From Desulfobacteraceae bacterium (GTDB lineage Bacteria > Desulfobacterota > Desulfobacteria > Desulfobacterales > Desulfosalsimonadaceae), in NCBI GenBank assembly GCA_003599885.1, contig QZKW01000080.1, positions 45,360 to 109,359 on the forward strand: a stretch of 64,000 nucleotides of DNA. Direction: 5' to 3'. The position numbers and the translations under genes are program-made. Below the pieces are notes generated by a model. That model did not search any database. It saw nothing but the letters and a program-made list of their open reading frames with translations, and had not been told where the DNA came from. This document shows positions 7,499 to 16,435 of this stretch, one piece after another; positions within the stretch are counted from its first letter, which is position 1; every line of letters begins with the position of its first letter.

Positions 7499-8473
7499 AT
7501 GCAGATGATTACACTGAAAAAAGTTTCGATTGCAGCCCTTTTTATGGTATTTATTTTTCTCATTGCCGGTTTTGCGGAACTTGCCGAAGCCCGATCACGC
7601 GGCGGCGGCCGTTCATTTGGGCGGAGTCAGAGCCGTAGCGTTTCCAAACCGGCACCCCCTCCTTCAGCGCAATCCGCCGCACAATCCGTACGTCCCGCAA
7701 CCTCCGGGGGGGCATTTTCCCGAGGCCTGGCCGGTGGCATCGCTGGTGGTCTGATGGGTGGCATGATCGGGAATATGTTGTTCGGCGGCACGGCCCACGG
7801 ATCAGGTATGGGCGGTATGGGCGGCAGCGGGTTCGGGATGTTCGAAATTCTGCTGCTGGCAGGTCTGGGATACTTCTTATATAAGAAATTCTATAAGGGA
7901 AAACCCTTTGGCGCAGCAGCGGGGGCCGGTTCCGCATATGCGCGAAGTACTCCCGAACAGGCCTCCGGCTTTTTCGGACAGCAGGATGGGCCGGAGGTTC
8001 ATGCGCCGCCGGCAGATGAGGACGATCCCCTGGTGGCTGGTGTGCAGCAGATATGGCGCGTTGATGAAACGTTTCATCCGGACCGGTTTAAAGAAACCGC
8101 CCAGGATCTGTTTTTCAAAATTCAGGCAGGCTGGACGCGCCGGGAAATTAATGCGCTGAAAGGACTTGTCGGTGAACAGTTGCTGGGTGAATATGACCGC
8201 CATTTTACGCAAATGAAAGAAAAAGGCCAGTTTAACCGGTTGGAAAACATCGCCGTTCGAAATGTCGACCTGGTGCAGGCCGGGGTGGATGGGGACGAAA
8301 TTTTTGTTACTGTCCGATTTACCGCCAATCTGTTGGATTATACAGTGGATGAACGTTCCGGAGAAATTATCAGCGGGGATCGTGAAAATCCCGTAAAATT
8401 TGACGAAAACTGGACCTTTGCCCGCCCGGTCGGAAGCAGTGTCTGGAAGCTGGAAGGTATCGAAGTCTTATAG
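7499..8473 (+). CDS. Tim44-like domain membrane protein under Mn riboswitch control
   Basis: The 324-residue protein opens with a signal peptide or anchor (about residues 8-30, AALFMVFIFLIAGFAELAEA), then an Arg/Ser/Gly linker RSRGGGRSFGRSQSRS, a Gly-rich hydrophobic stretch with GGIAGGLMGGMIGNMLFGG, and a membrane segment MFEILLLAGLGYFLYKKFYKG (about 115-135). The C-terminal 145 residues, from VQQIWRVDETFHPDRF to the end, form a Tim44-like domain. Bacterial members are widespread and of uncertain function; they are not protein-import motors. The start ATG at 7499 follows AAAGGA by 10 bases. The manganese riboswitch upstream implies a metal-linked role. Confidence 0.75.
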   Translation: MQMITLKKVSIAALFMVFIFLIAGFAELAEARSRGGGRSFGRSQSRSVSKPAPPPSAQSAAQSVRPATSGGAFSRGLAGGIAGGLMGGMIGNMLFGGTAHGSGMGGMGGSGFGMFEILLLAGLGYFLYKKFYKGKPFGAAAGAGSAYARSTPEQASGFFGQQDGPEVHAPPADEDDPLVAGVQQIWRVDETFHPDRFKETAQDLFFKIQAGWTRREINALKGLVGEQLLGEYDRHFTQMKEKGQFNRLENIAVRNVDLVQAGVDGDEIFVTVRFTANLLDYTVDERSGEIISGDRENPVKFDENWTFARPVGSSVWKLEGIEVL

Positions 8474-8495
8474 CGGTCAGGTCTCGTCTTTATAA

Positions 8496-8525
8496 TTTCA
8501 CCTGCGGAGCGCTCCGCAGGTGAAA
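8496..8525. repeat. 30-bp perfect palindrome
   Basis: TTTCACCTGCGGAGC is followed directly by its exact reverse complement. It lies 23 bases after the Tim44 gene stop and between it and the convergent small membrane gene. No T-run follows on either strand, so it is an imperfect terminator at best; it could be a protein site or a small dispersed repeat. Confidence 0.6.
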
Positions 8526-8560
8526 TACCTCATTCCGGAGCCTTCAACTTTTTTTACCGG

Positions 8561-8722
8561 TTATTCCAAAAAATGTTTTGCATACCGGCGCACAACATAC
8601 AATCCAATACCTGCTCCGACGGTGCTTAAAATAAAAGCGGTCATTAATCCTACTTTTTCGCCAAGCCACCAGCCCAGATAACTCCCTAACATCATGCCGG
8701 TAAGTGAAATGATTTTTTTCAT
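8561..8722 (-). CDS. Small membrane protein (53 aa)
   Basis: The frame reads MKKIISLTGMMLGSYLGWWLG then EKVGLMTAFILSTVGAGIG and ends YVVRRYAKHFLE. It forms two glycine-zipper-like membrane helices with a short charged turn and a basic C-terminal tail. The sequence composition (alternating small and large hydrophobics) and complete open frame make it a credible gene although it is too short for most annotation cut-offs. No specific family was recognised; small Gly-zipper proteins of this kind are common next to stress genes. No clear ribosome binding site is visible. It converges with the Tim44 gene across the palindrome. Confidence 0.55.
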   Translation of the reverse strand: MKKIISLTGMMLGSYLGWWLGEKVGLMTAFILSTVGAGIGLYVVRRYAKHFLE

Positions 8723-8932
8723 GATTAAGAATTATCCCAATTAAAACAACGTCCCAGTTCCCTCAATTGATCCAATGTGTATTTTTTAGGTGACGAATTC
8801 CTTTTTTTCCTTTATGCTTGCAAGCTATTGACGGGTAATCAAGTGAAATGTTCAGGATTTTTCAATTGGCCAAACTCAAATCCAAACTGTGCTCCATATC
8901 ACGGACCATCCTCACAACGGAGGGACAAGGCG

Positions 8933-9556
8933 ATGAATTGTAATCTGAAGAAATTGAAATCTTTATTGGTGCTGATGCTGGTGCTGGCCTTCAGTATTTC
9001 GGGTTGTGCCAGTCGTTTAACGGCGGCAGGCCCGCTGGTGTCAAGACTGGAGAATGGTAAAACATCGGTGGGAGAGGTCGTTAATTATAAATATTCGGGG
9101 TCTGTGCGCGGGAATGTCGGTTTTCTGGATAAAACCCCGATGTGTGCCAAAGTGATCGAAAAAGTCAGGGTCGCCAAAAAGGAGCCAAGGGGGTTTTCGA
9201 TCATTCTTGCCGAAATAGTGGTGTTCGGACTTGGGTTTTATGACATGACGAGAACCCGGGCGGTGGTGGAGGACAGCAAAATAACCGTACCCTTGGCAAA
9301 GTTTGAATCCAGCGAAACAGTGCTTTGCGGAGAGAAACGGCCGGCCGCTAATGAAGATATCGTGATATTTGTCAGACCGGCCATTGTCGGTGGCGACAAG
9401 CCCAAAAGTTATATCCGGCAGGCAAGCACGGATGAAAATGGCGTGATTGATTTTAACAAGCTGTTTCCCGGAGAAACAAGAATACTCAATTTAAATGTCT
9501 GGCTGGCATCGGATGAATCAAGGGCCGTTTCATTTCAGTTCAAACCCGGACTGTGA
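8933..9556 (+). CDS. Lipoprotein of unknown function
   Basis: The ATG at 8933 follows a strong GGAGGG 7 bases upstream and starts a lipoprotein signal: a basic n-region, the hydrophobic LLVLMLVLAFSISG and the lipobox cysteine at about residue 23. The mature part (about 185 residues) is mostly beta-rich with one hydrophobic stretch (FSIILAEIVVFGLGFYDM) near the middle. No known domain was recognised. The same-strand lipoprotein gene 90 bases downstream may be cotranscribed. Cellular site is likely the outer membrane or the outer leaflet of the inner membrane. Confidence 0.65.
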   Translation: MNCNLKKLKSLLVLMLVLAFSISGCASRLTAAGPLVSRLENGKTSVGEVVNYKYSGSVRGNVGFLDKTPMCAKVIEKVRVAKKEPRGFSIILAEIVVFGLGFYDMTRTRAVVEDSKITVPLAKFESSETVLCGEKRPAANEDIVIFVRPAIVGGDKPKSYIRQASTDENGVIDFNKLFPGETRILNLNVWLASDESRAVSFQFKPGL

Positions 9557-9645
9557 TGTTATTACAGATTTTATAATTTTTGTGCGCCTCACATTTGTTC
9601 TTATATCAATTACGCCTGCGGGCTAAGGTTTTGGAGGGAAAACTC

Positions 9646-10086
9646 ATGAAACGGTCATTGCTTATAATTGTTATGTTCCTGATGATTGCCGGGTGCGCAA
9701 CCCCGCCGAAGGGCGCCTTTAAAATTGACTGCGGGCCCTATCCTGAAAAATTCGAAGAAATGATCATCTGTTATTTGGAATTTAAAATTGAAGACCCGGC
9801 CAGCCTGTCAGATTTTAAAGTCATTAAACCGCCCGAGAAGGTCAAAGCCGATACTTATTACACCTCCATTCCGCTTGCGGAAGGTGATGAGGTTTGGGAA
9901 TGCTTTATTGTGTATGATTCGAAAAACAGAGATGGAAAACAAATCGGCAAAGACCTTCATGTGGTCTGGTTCAGAGACGGAAACATTGTCGCCTTTGATT
10001 ATTCAGACATTGAAGGGGAGTTCAGAATCAAGCAGCGCCAGGGGAATCCTTGCGAAAAGAAGAACAGCGATCAAGGGAATTCATGA
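9646..10086 (+). CDS. Lipoprotein of unknown function
   Basis: A GGAGGG site precedes the ATG at 9646. The protein (146 aa) begins MKRSLLIIVMFLMIAGC, a clear lipoprotein signal with Cys at residue 17. The mature domain contains DCGPYPEKFEEMI, and a hydrophilic C terminus with two Cys residues that might pair (C near the start of the mature domain and near the end). I do not recognise a family. Coexpression with the preceding lipoprotein gene is plausible from the short gap. Confidence 0.65.
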   Translation: MKRSLLIIVMFLMIAGCATPPKGAFKIDCGPYPEKFEEMIICYLEFKIEDPASLSDFKVIKPPEKVKADTYYTSIPLAEGDEVWECFIVYDSKNRDGKQIGKDLHVVWFRDGNIVAFDYSDIEGEFRIKQRQGNPCEKKNSDQGNS

Positions 10087-10290
10087 TGGGGAGCATGTTC
10101 TGAAACCTGACCGTCTGGTTTTAAAAAATGGTGAACCGCGAATCCCCGTGATATTTTGTTGAGGCGTTTAACAATGTCACGGGGATTTTATTTCTGGGGG
10201 AAACGCCGGGAAGTTAAGCACCCGGTCTCGGACAGGTTTCCAAACAGATAGAAGAAAAAGTATTTAAACAACCCATCAGGGAGTGCCTTC

Positions 10291-12264
10291 ATGGTGAAAA
10301 ATGGTCTGAAAATATTGGCGATTGATGACAGCTCCATTAATCTGATGATATTGGAATCCGTTATAAAGGATGCATTCCCGGAAGCAACCCTGTTTACCGC
10401 CTCAACCGGAATCAATGGCATCGAGCTGGCGCAGATCAATGACCCGGATGTTATCCTGCTGGATATTGTCATGCCCGGAATGGATGGATTTGAAGTTTGC
10501 CGAAAACTCAAGCAAGACCAGCGCCTTTTGGATATTCCGGTAATCTTCCTTACCGCTTTGAAAACCGACCGGGAAAGCCGCATCAGGGCACTGGACGCCG
10601 GATGCGAGGCGTTTCTGTCCAGACCCATTGATGAAATCGAATTCACCGCCCAGATCCGCGCCATGAACAGAATCAGAGCAGCCCGCAGGTTGGAGCGCAA
10701 ACGGGCCGAAGATGCGCTTCTGGAGAGTGAAAAAAAATACCGGTTTATCGTTGAAAACTCCAATGACATCATCTGGACGTTTGATCTGTCAACCATGACG
10801 TTTAATTTTTGCTCCAATGCTGTTGAGCAAATTCTCGGTTATTCTGAAGACGAGGTGGAACTGAGAAATACTTTAGATGATATTTTCCCTATCGAGACGA
10901 AACGAAATGTAATGGCTGAATTCGGTAAACTGCTGGATGGAAACGCCACCTCTAACCGGGTTTTGATGGAAGCGCAGCATTGCCACCGGGATGGCTTCCT
11001 GGTCTGGCTGGAGATAAATGCGGTGCTTCAAAAGGACGATTTCGGCCGTCCTGCATTTTTTTCAGGCGTATCCCGGGACATCACCGGACGCAAGCAGGCG
11101 GATGCGGAGCGGCTGAGACTGGAAGCCCAGCTCCGGCAGGCCCAGAAAATGGAATCCATCGGTCTTCTGGCAGGGGGCGTGGCTCATGATTTCAATAACA
11201 TGCTCGGGGTGATTATTGGTCATGCCGAACTCGTGATGGAACAGGTTGACCCTGGTGAAGAGGCTTACAATGATCTTGAAGAGATATTAAAAGCGGCAAA
11301 CCGTTCCGCGAACCTGACCCATCAGCTTTTGGCATTTGCCCGCAAACAGGCCATCAACCCCGTTATCCTGGATTTAAATGATGCGATTTCAGGCATGCTC
11401 AAAATGTTAAGGCGTCTCATCGGAGAAGATATTCGTCTCGTATGGAAGCCGGGATCTGAACTCTGGGCGGTTAAGATAGACCCGGCCCAGGTGGATCAGA
11501 TTATGGCGAACCTGCTGGTCAACGCAAGGGATGCCATTCCCGGTGTCGGGGATGTCTCCATAGAAACGGATAATGTGGTCATCAATGAAGCCGATTGTTT
11601 GGGCCATGCGGGTTTTGTACCCGGTGAATATGTTCTGATTTCAGTCAGTGACTCGGGTTCAGGGATTGACAAGGAAACCGTTGAGCATATTTTTGAACCT
11701 TTTTATACCACGAAGGAAATGGGCAAAGGCACCGGGCTCGGGCTTGCCACGGTGTACGGCATCGTTAAGCAGAATAACGGATTTATTTATGTTTACAGTG
11801 AACCGGGGAAAGGCAGCTCTTTTAAAATTTATCTGCCGATGATGGAAAAAATAATTGAAATTGAGAAAGAAGAGACTCCCCGAAAACTGCTGGAGGGCTT
11901 GGAAACGGTTCTCCTGGTGGAAGATGAGGGCGCGATTTTGAAGATCGGCCGATCCATACTGGAGCGATACGGATATACGGTGATCTCTGCTTCAACTCCG
12001 GGCGCGGCCCTGACGCTTGCAGGAGAATTCAAGGGGCCTGTCCATCTGCTGATTACCGATGTGGTGATGCCGGAAATGAATGGAAAGGAGATGTGGGAGA
12101 AAATTTCGCACCTGCACCCTGAGACCAAATGCCTGTTTATGTCCGGATATACAGCCGATGCCATAGCCCATCACGGGGTTCTGGACGAAGGGGTTAATTT
12201 TCTTCAAAAACCGTTTTCAGTAAAAGTTTTGGCGGAAAAAGTCCGTAAAACGCTCGATGGTTGA
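10291..12264 (+). CDS. Hybrid histidine kinase: receiver - PAS - HisKA/HATPase - receiver
   Basis: The protein (657 aa) has no membrane segment. An N-terminal receiver carries the phospho-acceptor Asp58 in DVILLDIVMPGMDG. A PAS domain (about 145-265) follows, with a coiled segment LEAQLRQAQKMESIG leading to GGVAHDFNNMLG (His299 is the phosphorylated residue). The ATPase has NLLVNARDAI (N box), SDSGSGID and GKGTGLGLATVYGIV (G boxes). A second receiver closes the protein with LLITDVVMPEMNG. Start ATG 10291 is followed by a canonical receiver beginning. It ends overlapping the decayed redoxin gene. Signal and output are unknown; its kinase-to-receiver part closely resembles that of the kinase at 12774. 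Confidence 0.9.
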   Translation: MVKNGLKILAIDDSSINLMILESVIKDAFPEATLFTASTGINGIELAQINDPDVILLDIVMPGMDGFEVCRKLKQDQRLLDIPVIFLTALKTDRESRIRALDAGCEAFLSRPIDEIEFTAQIRAMNRIRAARRLERKRAEDALLESEKKYRFIVENSNDIIWTFDLSTMTFNFCSNAVEQILGYSEDEVELRNTLDDIFPIETKRNVMAEFGKLLDGNATSNRVLMEAQHCHRDGFLVWLEINAVLQKDDFGRPAFFSGVSRDITGRKQADAERLRLEAQLRQAQKMESIGLLAGGVAHDFNNMLGVIIGHAELVMEQVDPGEEAYNDLEEILKAANRSANLTHQLLAFARKQAINPVILDLNDAISGMLKMLRRLIGEDIRLVWKPGSELWAVKIDPAQVDQIMANLLVNARDAIPGVGDVSIETDNVVINEADCLGHAGFVPGEYVLISVSDSGSGIDKETVEHIFEPFYTTKEMGKGTGLGLATVYGIVKQNNGFIYVYSEPGKGSSFKIYLPMMEKIIEIEKEETPRKLLEGLETVLLVEDEGAILKIGRSILERYGYTVISASTPGAALTLAGEFKGPVHLLITDVVMPEMNGKEMWEKISHLHPETKCLFMSGYTADAIAHHGVLDEGVNFLQKPFSVKVLAEKVRKTLDG

Positions 12265-12751
12265 TGTCGCCGCACCCTGAGCCGCTTGCCATACAGGTAA
12301 AGGAGGGGGACAAGGCGCATGACTTTAACTTTGAAACCCCGTGGTCACGCCGACAAAACGTTTATGAAACAGCCGGCAGCAAACCGGCAATTTTATTGTT
12401 TCTGCGCTATCAGGGCTGCCCTGTTTGTCAGATGGAGATGGCAGAGCCTTAGCATCCGCTGCCAATGAAGAAGATTGGCTGTTTCATATTGTCTGTGATC
12501 CCAGTGGAGTTGTTTTTGAGAAATATATCGTACAACCCGTCGGTATTTTAAAATATCTTCATCCAGAAGGCCTGGGCGCTGCCATCAAGGCGATCCGCCA
12601 GGGGTTCAGGCACGGAAAATTCTAGGGGAAGGAAACGCAAACCCCTGCTGCGTTTGTAGTAAATTTCATAAAGACAATTACTTATGCTTATCACGGGAAC
12701 CATATCGGCGATATTCCCGCAAGTGCAACGCTGGCCGCGAATATCAAATGA
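12264..12751 (+). pseudogene. Decayed AhpC/TSA-type redoxin gene
   Basis: Three pieces of one redoxin can be read. The first frame gives LLFLRYQGCPVCQMEMAE, the thioredoxin-fold active site with CPVC, then stops at 12450. A second frame continues with EEDWLFHIVCDPSGVVFEKY and LGAAIKAIRQGFRHGKF, but the stretch of about 35 residues that normally lies between is missing. A TAG at 12623-12625 then interrupts the same frame, after which GKETQTPAAFVVNF and YAYHGNHIGDIP read on to a TGA at 12751. Deletion plus frameshift plus nonsense codon mark it as a pseudogene. It lies between two related kinases. Confidence 0.8.
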
Positions 12752-12773
12752 AGGCCTGCCCGGAGATAAAAAA

Positions 12774-15700
12774 ATGAGAACCGTTATTTATTTGATATGC
12801 TTTGTTTTGATGATCAGCATCGCTCCGGCTGCGGCCCAAAAGACCATTATGGTCGGCGGTGAAATTGATTATCCGCCCTACTGTTTTCTTGATAAAAACG
12901 GTCGTCCCACAGGTTTTCAAGTCGATTTGACCCGTTCCATCGCAAAGGTTATGGGCATGGAAATCGAAATAAGCCTTTCCCTCTGGGCCGAAGTGCGCAA
13001 AGGACTTGAAAATGGAACAATCGATATCATTTGCGGTATGTTTTATTCTGAAGAACGGGCTGAGATATATGATTTTTCTCCTCCTTATGCCATCGTCAGT
13101 TCCGTTATTTTCGCGCGCAGAGACGCCCCTTCCGTTCACTCAATAGACGAGTTGCGGAACAAGGAAATCATTGTCATGCGGGGGGAAGCCATGCATGACT
13201 TTGTGGTGAAGCAAAAAATCACGCAAAAGCTTATTCTGGCTGAAACACCACACGATGTATTGAAACGCCTCGCGGACGGGGAGGGGGACTATGCTCTTGG
13301 CGCTCAAATGCCGGGGCTTTACTGGATCGATAAACTCGGTCTGTCAAACATCACGACCATGGGCAAGCCGCTTGAGCCTTTTAAGGATTGTTTTGCGGTT
13401 CGCAAGGGGAATACATTGCTGTTGTCGCGGTTCTCCGAAGGGCTGATGATTCTCCAGCAAACCGGAGAGTTTCAAAAGCTTCATCAAAAATGGTTTGGCG
13501 TTCTCGAAACACCTGGTGTTTCATTGACGAAAGTGCTGAAATATGCCGCCGCGGTTTTTCTGCCCCTGCTGGTGCTGATGGTAGCGGCGTTTATATGGTC
13601 GTGGACGCTCAGGCACACCGTGGCGCACCGAACCCAGGAACTCTCCGATTCCCGGCAGCAGCTCTACACCCTCAGTGACAATCTGCCGAACGGCTATGTA
13701 TATCAAATTGTCGCGGACGGAGAACAGCGCCGTTTCACATACATAAGCGCCGGTGTCGAGAAGCTGCATGGTATTTCGGCAAAGGATGTCATGGCTGACG
13801 CGATGCTGCTTTATGGTCAGATTGTTGAAGAAGACAGGCATCTGATGGCTGAGCAGGAAGCGCTTACGCAGGAGAGTCTGGCCCGGTTTTATGTGGAAGT
13901 TCGATATCGAAGGCCTTCCGGTGAAATCAGATGGCTGCTCATTACTTCATCGCCCCGGAGACTTCCGGACCAACGCATTGCGGCTGAAGGTCTGGCCATT
14001 GACATCACCGACTCCAAACGGGCTGGAGAGTTTCTTCAGGAAAGCGAAAAGAGGTTCCGGCTGCATTTTGAGGATGCCCCTTTGCCTTCGCAGTCCCTGG
14101 ATGCGAATGGAAACATTATTGCCGTCAACAAGGCCTGGCTGAAAACGCTTGGATACTCTATAGAAGATGTGCTGGGTCAGTGGTTTGGCAAGTTTTTGCC
14201 CGCAGACCATCAGGATATTTTTCGTGAGCGGTTCCCCCGGTTTAAAAAAATGGGCGAAATATTCGGCGCCGAGTTTGAGATGGTTGCTCAAGATGGTTCT
14301 GTCAAAATCGTCTCTTTTGACGGCAGAATCGGTCTGAACCCTGATGGATCTTTCCGGCAGACCTACTGCGTTTTCAAGGATCTGACCACCCTAAGACAGA
14401 CTCAGGACGCGCTTCGTGAAAAAGAAAAGGACTACCGGCTTCTGGTTGAAAATCTTTCAACGGGAATCGTGGTTCACGGGTCCGATACAGGGATTCTTTT
14501 TTCGAATCCAATGGCTTCAGCCCTGCTGGGACTCACGGAAGACCAGATGCGCGGAAAAACCGCCATCGACCCGGCCTGGAGTTTCCTGAGAGAAGACAAG
14601 ACACCCATGCCTCTGGAAGAATACCCGGTCAACCGGGTTTTGTCGTCGGGTGATCCTTTATTGGGCCAGGTTCTTGGTATCCGCCGGCCGGACCGGCCTG
14701 AACCCGTGTGGGTGCTGTGCAATGCCTATCCGATGATTGATGGGGCCGGCAATTTATTCAGGGTCGTTGTTGCATTTTCGGATATCACAGAGCGTAAGCG
14801 GACGGAAGAATTATTACGGGAGAGTGAAGAACGTCTGGCGTTTGTGCTGGAAGGCAGTCAACTGGGATACTGGGATTGGAACATCGAAACCGGGGACGTA
14901 AAACGCAATGAGCGCTGGGCTGAAATGCTGGGGTATACGCTCCGGGAAATCGAATTCAACGTCAAGCAATGGACGGATCTACATCACCCGGATGATAGGG
15001 AAGCCGCATGGAAATCAATTCAGGACCACTTGGAAGGGTGTACGGATGTACATAAAATTGAGTACCGGATGCGCACCAAAGATGGGCAATATAAATGGAT
15101 ACTTGACTGTGCGAGGGTTGTCAAACGAGATGCCCAGGGACGTCCACTGCGAATGAGCGGTACGCATACCGACATCACCGACCGCAGGCAGGCCGAGGAG
15201 GAAAGGGAGAGATTGCAGGCCCAGTTGAATCATGCCCTGAAGATAGAATCGGTGGGACGGCTGGCAGGCGGGGTGGCGCATGATTTCAACAACATGCTGG
15301 GGATTATTATTGGGCATGCTGAGATGGCTATGGAGCAGGTGGACCCGGTGCAGCCGTTGTATGATGACCTATTGGAAATCCGGAAAGCCGCCGAACGCTC
15401 CGCCGGCCTGACCCGTCAACTCCTGGCCTTTGCCCGCAGGCAGACCGTGTCCCCGAGGGTGCTCGACCTGAATGAAACAGTTGAAAGTATGCTCAAAATG
15501 CTGCGCCGTCTGATCGGAGAGGGCATTGATCTTGCCTGGCAGCCCCGGGCCGGGGTGTGGCAGATCAAGATGGACCCCACCCAGATTGACCAGATACTCG
15601 CCAACCTGTGCATCAATGCCCGGGATGCCATCGCGGATATGGGAAAAATTACCATCGAAACCCAAAATATTGTTTTTGATGAGGATTACTGCGCACTGCA

Positions 15701-16364
15701 CGTTGACGTCGTCCCCGGCGAGTATGTATTGCTGGCGGTGAGTGATGATGGCGGCGGCATGGACAAGGAAACCCTGGAAAAACTGTTTGAACCGTTTTAT
15801 ACCACCAAGGAAATGGGTAAAGGCACCGGCCTTGGTCTTGCCACGGTCTATGGCATCGTCAAGCAGAACAATGGTTTTATTAATGTTTACAGCGAACCGG
15901 GCCAGGGGACCACTTTCAAAATCTATTTGCCCCGTTATCAGGGCAAAGCCGGACAGGAGAAAGAGAAATTTCAAGCAGATCCGGTTGCGGGCGGCCACGA
16001 AACCATTCTGCTGGTGGAAGATGAACCGGCCATTCTGAAAATGACGACAACGATGCTTGAGCGTATGGGTTACAGCGTACTGGCCGCGAATACGCCGGGC
16101 GAAGCCATCCGTCTGGCGGAAGCCCATCCCGGCGAGATCAGTCTTCTCATGACCGATGTGGTCATGCCCGAGATGAACGGTCGGGATCTGGCCAAAAACC
16201 TGTTGTCTTTCTACCCCCATCTCAAGCGGCTGTTCATGTCCGGATATACCGCCAACGTCATCGCCCATCACGGGGTTCTGGATGAAGGGATGAATTTCAT
16301 CCAGAAGCCTTTTTCCATGAAAGATCTGGCTGCCATACTGCGCGGGGTGTTGGATAGCAAATGA
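12774..16364 (+). CDS. Hybrid histidine kinase with periplasmic solute-binding sensor and multiple PAS domains
   Basis: The start ATG at 12774 follows CGGAGA. The order of domains is: signal peptide (1-21); bacterial extracellular solute-binding domain family 3 (about 25-250, GGEIDYPPYCFLDKNGRPTG); one membrane helix (about 262-285); four PAS domains (about 300-415, 420-540, 545-670, 675-800) each followed by DITxxK/R linkers; HisKA with GGVAHDFNNMLG (His836); HATPase with NLCINARDAI and GKGTGLGLATVYG; a C-terminal receiver with LMTDVVMPEMNG. It should sense a small polar ligand in the periplasm, but which is unknown. The last 370 residues are close to those of the kinase at 10291, so one likely arose by duplication. 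Confidence 0.9.
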   Translation: MRTVIYLICFVLMISIAPAAAQKTIMVGGEIDYPPYCFLDKNGRPTGFQVDLTRSIAKVMGMEIEISLSLWAEVRKGLENGTIDIICGMFYSEERAEIYDFSPPYAIVSSVIFARRDAPSVHSIDELRNKEIIVMRGEAMHDFVVKQKITQKLILAETPHDVLKRLADGEGDYALGAQMPGLYWIDKLGLSNITTMGKPLEPFKDCFAVRKGNTLLLSRFSEGLMILQQTGEFQKLHQKWFGVLETPGVSLTKVLKYAAAVFLPLLVLMVAAFIWSWTLRHTVAHRTQELSDSRQQLYTLSDNLPNGYVYQIVADGEQRRFTYISAGVEKLHGISAKDVMADAMLLYGQIVEEDRHLMAEQEALTQESLARFYVEVRYRRPSGEIRWLLITSSPRRLPDQRIAAEGLAIDITDSKRAGEFLQESEKRFRLHFEDAPLPSQSLDANGNIIAVNKAWLKTLGYSIEDVLGQWFGKFLPADHQDIFRERFPRFKKMGEIFGAEFEMVAQDGSVKIVSFDGRIGLNPDGSFRQTYCVFKDLTTLRQTQDALREKEKDYRLLVENLSTGIVVHGSDTGILFSNPMASALLGLTEDQMRGKTAIDPAWSFLREDKTPMPLEEYPVNRVLSSGDPLLGQVLGIRRPDRPEPVWVLCNAYPMIDGAGNLFRVVVAFSDITERKRTEELLRESEERLAFVLEGSQLGYWDWNIETGDVKRNERWAEMLGYTLREIEFNVKQWTDLHHPDDREAAWKSIQDHLEGCTDVHKIEYRMRTKDGQYKWILDCARVVKRDAQGRPLRMSGTHTDITDRRQAEEERERLQAQLNHALKIESVGRLAGGVAHDFNNMLGIIIGHAEMAMEQVDPVQPLYDDLLEIRKAAERSAGLTRQLLAFARRQTVSPRVLDLNETVESMLKMLRRLIGEGIDLAWQPRAGVWQIKMDPTQIDQILANLCINARDAIADMGKITIETQNIVFDEDYCALHVDVVPGEYVLLAVSDDGGGMDKETLEKLFEPFYTTKEMGKGTGLGLATVYGIVKQNNGFINVYSEPGQGTTFKIYLPRYQGKAGQEKEKFQADPVAGGHETILLVEDEPAILKMTTTMLERMGYSVLAANTPGEAIRLAEAHPGEISLLMTDVVMPEMNGRDLAKNLLSFYPHLKRLFMSGYTANVIAHHGVLDEGMNFIQKPFSMKDLAAILRGVLDSK

Positions 16365-16435
16365 GAAATCATGATTGGCGTTTCAGGACAAGACGATTTT
16401 GTTCTGTTCCCGGAACCTTCCCAGAACGCAGTTAA

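Noticed and set aside
12623..12625. TAG in the redoxin gene read as pyrrolysine
   Set aside because: The gene also has a deletion and a frame change, so a plain nonsense mutation is the simpler reading.
15369..16271. 300-codon minus-strand frame inside the hybrid kinase
   Set aside because: It lies fully antisense to conserved kinase and receiver motifs and has no family features.
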